Assembly (NCBI GenBank): GCA_023055505.1
Contig: JALIRH010000004.1
Location: 31,253,502 to 31,317,501 of the forward strand
Direction: 5' to 3'
DNA from: Callipepla californica brunnescens
Taxonomy: Eukaryota; Chordata; Aves; Galliformes; Odontophoridae
DNA length: 64,000 bases
Part shown: positions 63,403-64,000 of the stretch, in pieces
Layout of the letters: every line of letters begins with the position of its first letter
How positions within the stretch are numbered: position 1 is the first letter of the stretch
Notes under the pieces: model-generated
Databases searched by the model: none
What the model was told of the DNA's origin: nothing
Seen by the model: the letters and a program-made list of their open reading frames with translations, nothing else
Translations under genes and position numbers: made by a program

Positions 63403-64000
63403 TAAACAGACAACCATTACTCTACTATAACTAGATTTCAGAGGTTTCACTCCTATGGAAAAGGGTAACAATACAGTGGACAAGTATTAGATGCATCACT
63501 ACTTTACTGAAACGCATACCCATGAACACCATGGGAACCTTCATGGGGCAGCAGAGGTTAATTACATTTCACTTTTTCTAATCTTCTCCTTTCATGCAGG
63601 ATTTTCCTTTCAGATTATTTCTTAAGAGAGTTGCCTTCCACAGTACACGTGATTCTTTTGCCCTTTAATGAAGGACTATATTTCTAGTCAACCTCAATAA
63701 AGTTTTCTTACTGCTTCTAACCCAAGCAGTAACAGAAAGCTCCAACAAGTTAGTTTTCCTTTCAAATCTCTTTTGAAGCCAACAATATCCAGTTTATTCT
63801 TAAACTTCACAGGACTGGAAAGCAAGGCAATCAACACACAAGTGGCACCTCCCTGGTGGGAGTTCCCTCAATACCAACCACTCCTTCCAAACATGCAGTC
63901 CACAGAGAGGGCTGGAATAAAAGCTGTGTTTATTGTCACTACCCTGAACTCCACAAAGCAGTGAAAGAAAAGCAACAAATAACAATGCTGCATATGCACT

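Larger units (their letters stand above)
58904..64000. other. Unique AT-rich non-coding DNA
   Basis: No gene or mobile element recognised. Frames of 60 to 88 codons (for example 60641-60907, 62700-62951 minus, 63030-63272) have no signature. Simple repeats are listed separately. A G-rich patch at about 60822-60844 has only three strong G runs. Confidence 0.6.

Noticed and set aside
63262..63483. Minus-strand open frame with an asparagine/lysine run
   Set aside because: Encoded by the TTG/TTTG microsatellite.
1..64000. CRISPR arrays, operons, ribosome binding sites, phage or plasmid features
   Set aside because: Base composition, CR1 and mariner content show vertebrate nuclear DNA; no regularly spaced repeats are present.
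1..64000. Endogenous retrovirus or LTR elements
   Set aside because: I found no paired LTRs, primer-binding site, polypurine tract or gag/pol motifs.

Overview
The window looks like nuclear DNA from a bird, most likely a galliform such as chicken. The evidence is the repeat content. There are eight recognisable copies of CR1, the dominant avian LINE, several with the octamer 3' tail typical of that family. There are also two decayed mariner copies whose readable transposase pieces resemble the galliform Galluhop/Mariner1_GG type. I identified the species group from memory of these families, not from a search.

I found no intact protein-coding gene, no convincing exon, and no tRNA, rRNA or small RNA gene. 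The sequence is AT-rich, poor in CpG and full of stop codons in all frames. The longest open frames (up to about 140 codons) are what chance or repeat remnants would give. The window is therefore either a gene desert or the inside of a very large intron; the sequence alone does not decide which.

Layout. 1-2369 is unique AT-rich DNA with one perfect 10-bp-arm hairpin. 2370-3182 is a long plus-strand CR1 copy with a readable reverse-transcriptase remnant and a second, very short CR1 3' end lodged inside it. 5078-5340 is a minus-strand CR1 end of the same subfamily, so the two form an inverted pair. Further CR1 fragments lie at 6314-6540 (-), 10757-10920 (-), 18794-18930 (-), 24574-24674 (+), 27646-27725 (-) and 58600-58903 (+). 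Mariner remnants lie at 14151-14665 and 42970-43260. Both read as minus-strand transposase and both have lost the middle of the gene. The rest is unique AT-rich DNA with microsatellites, homopolymer runs, a very strong G-quadruplex-type motif on the minus strand (44369-44395), several stem-loops and two short local duplications.

There is no operon or pathway to describe. The items most worth a second look are the CR1-in-CR1 insertion, the paired internally deleted mariner copies, the G-quadruplex motif, the compound hairpin at 42638-42696, the duplicated palindromic element at 29272-29391, the hairpin/AP-1/tandem-repeat cluster at 27207-27324 and a possible conserved regulatory segment near 24850-25250. 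I did not find an undescribed biological system that I could defend.
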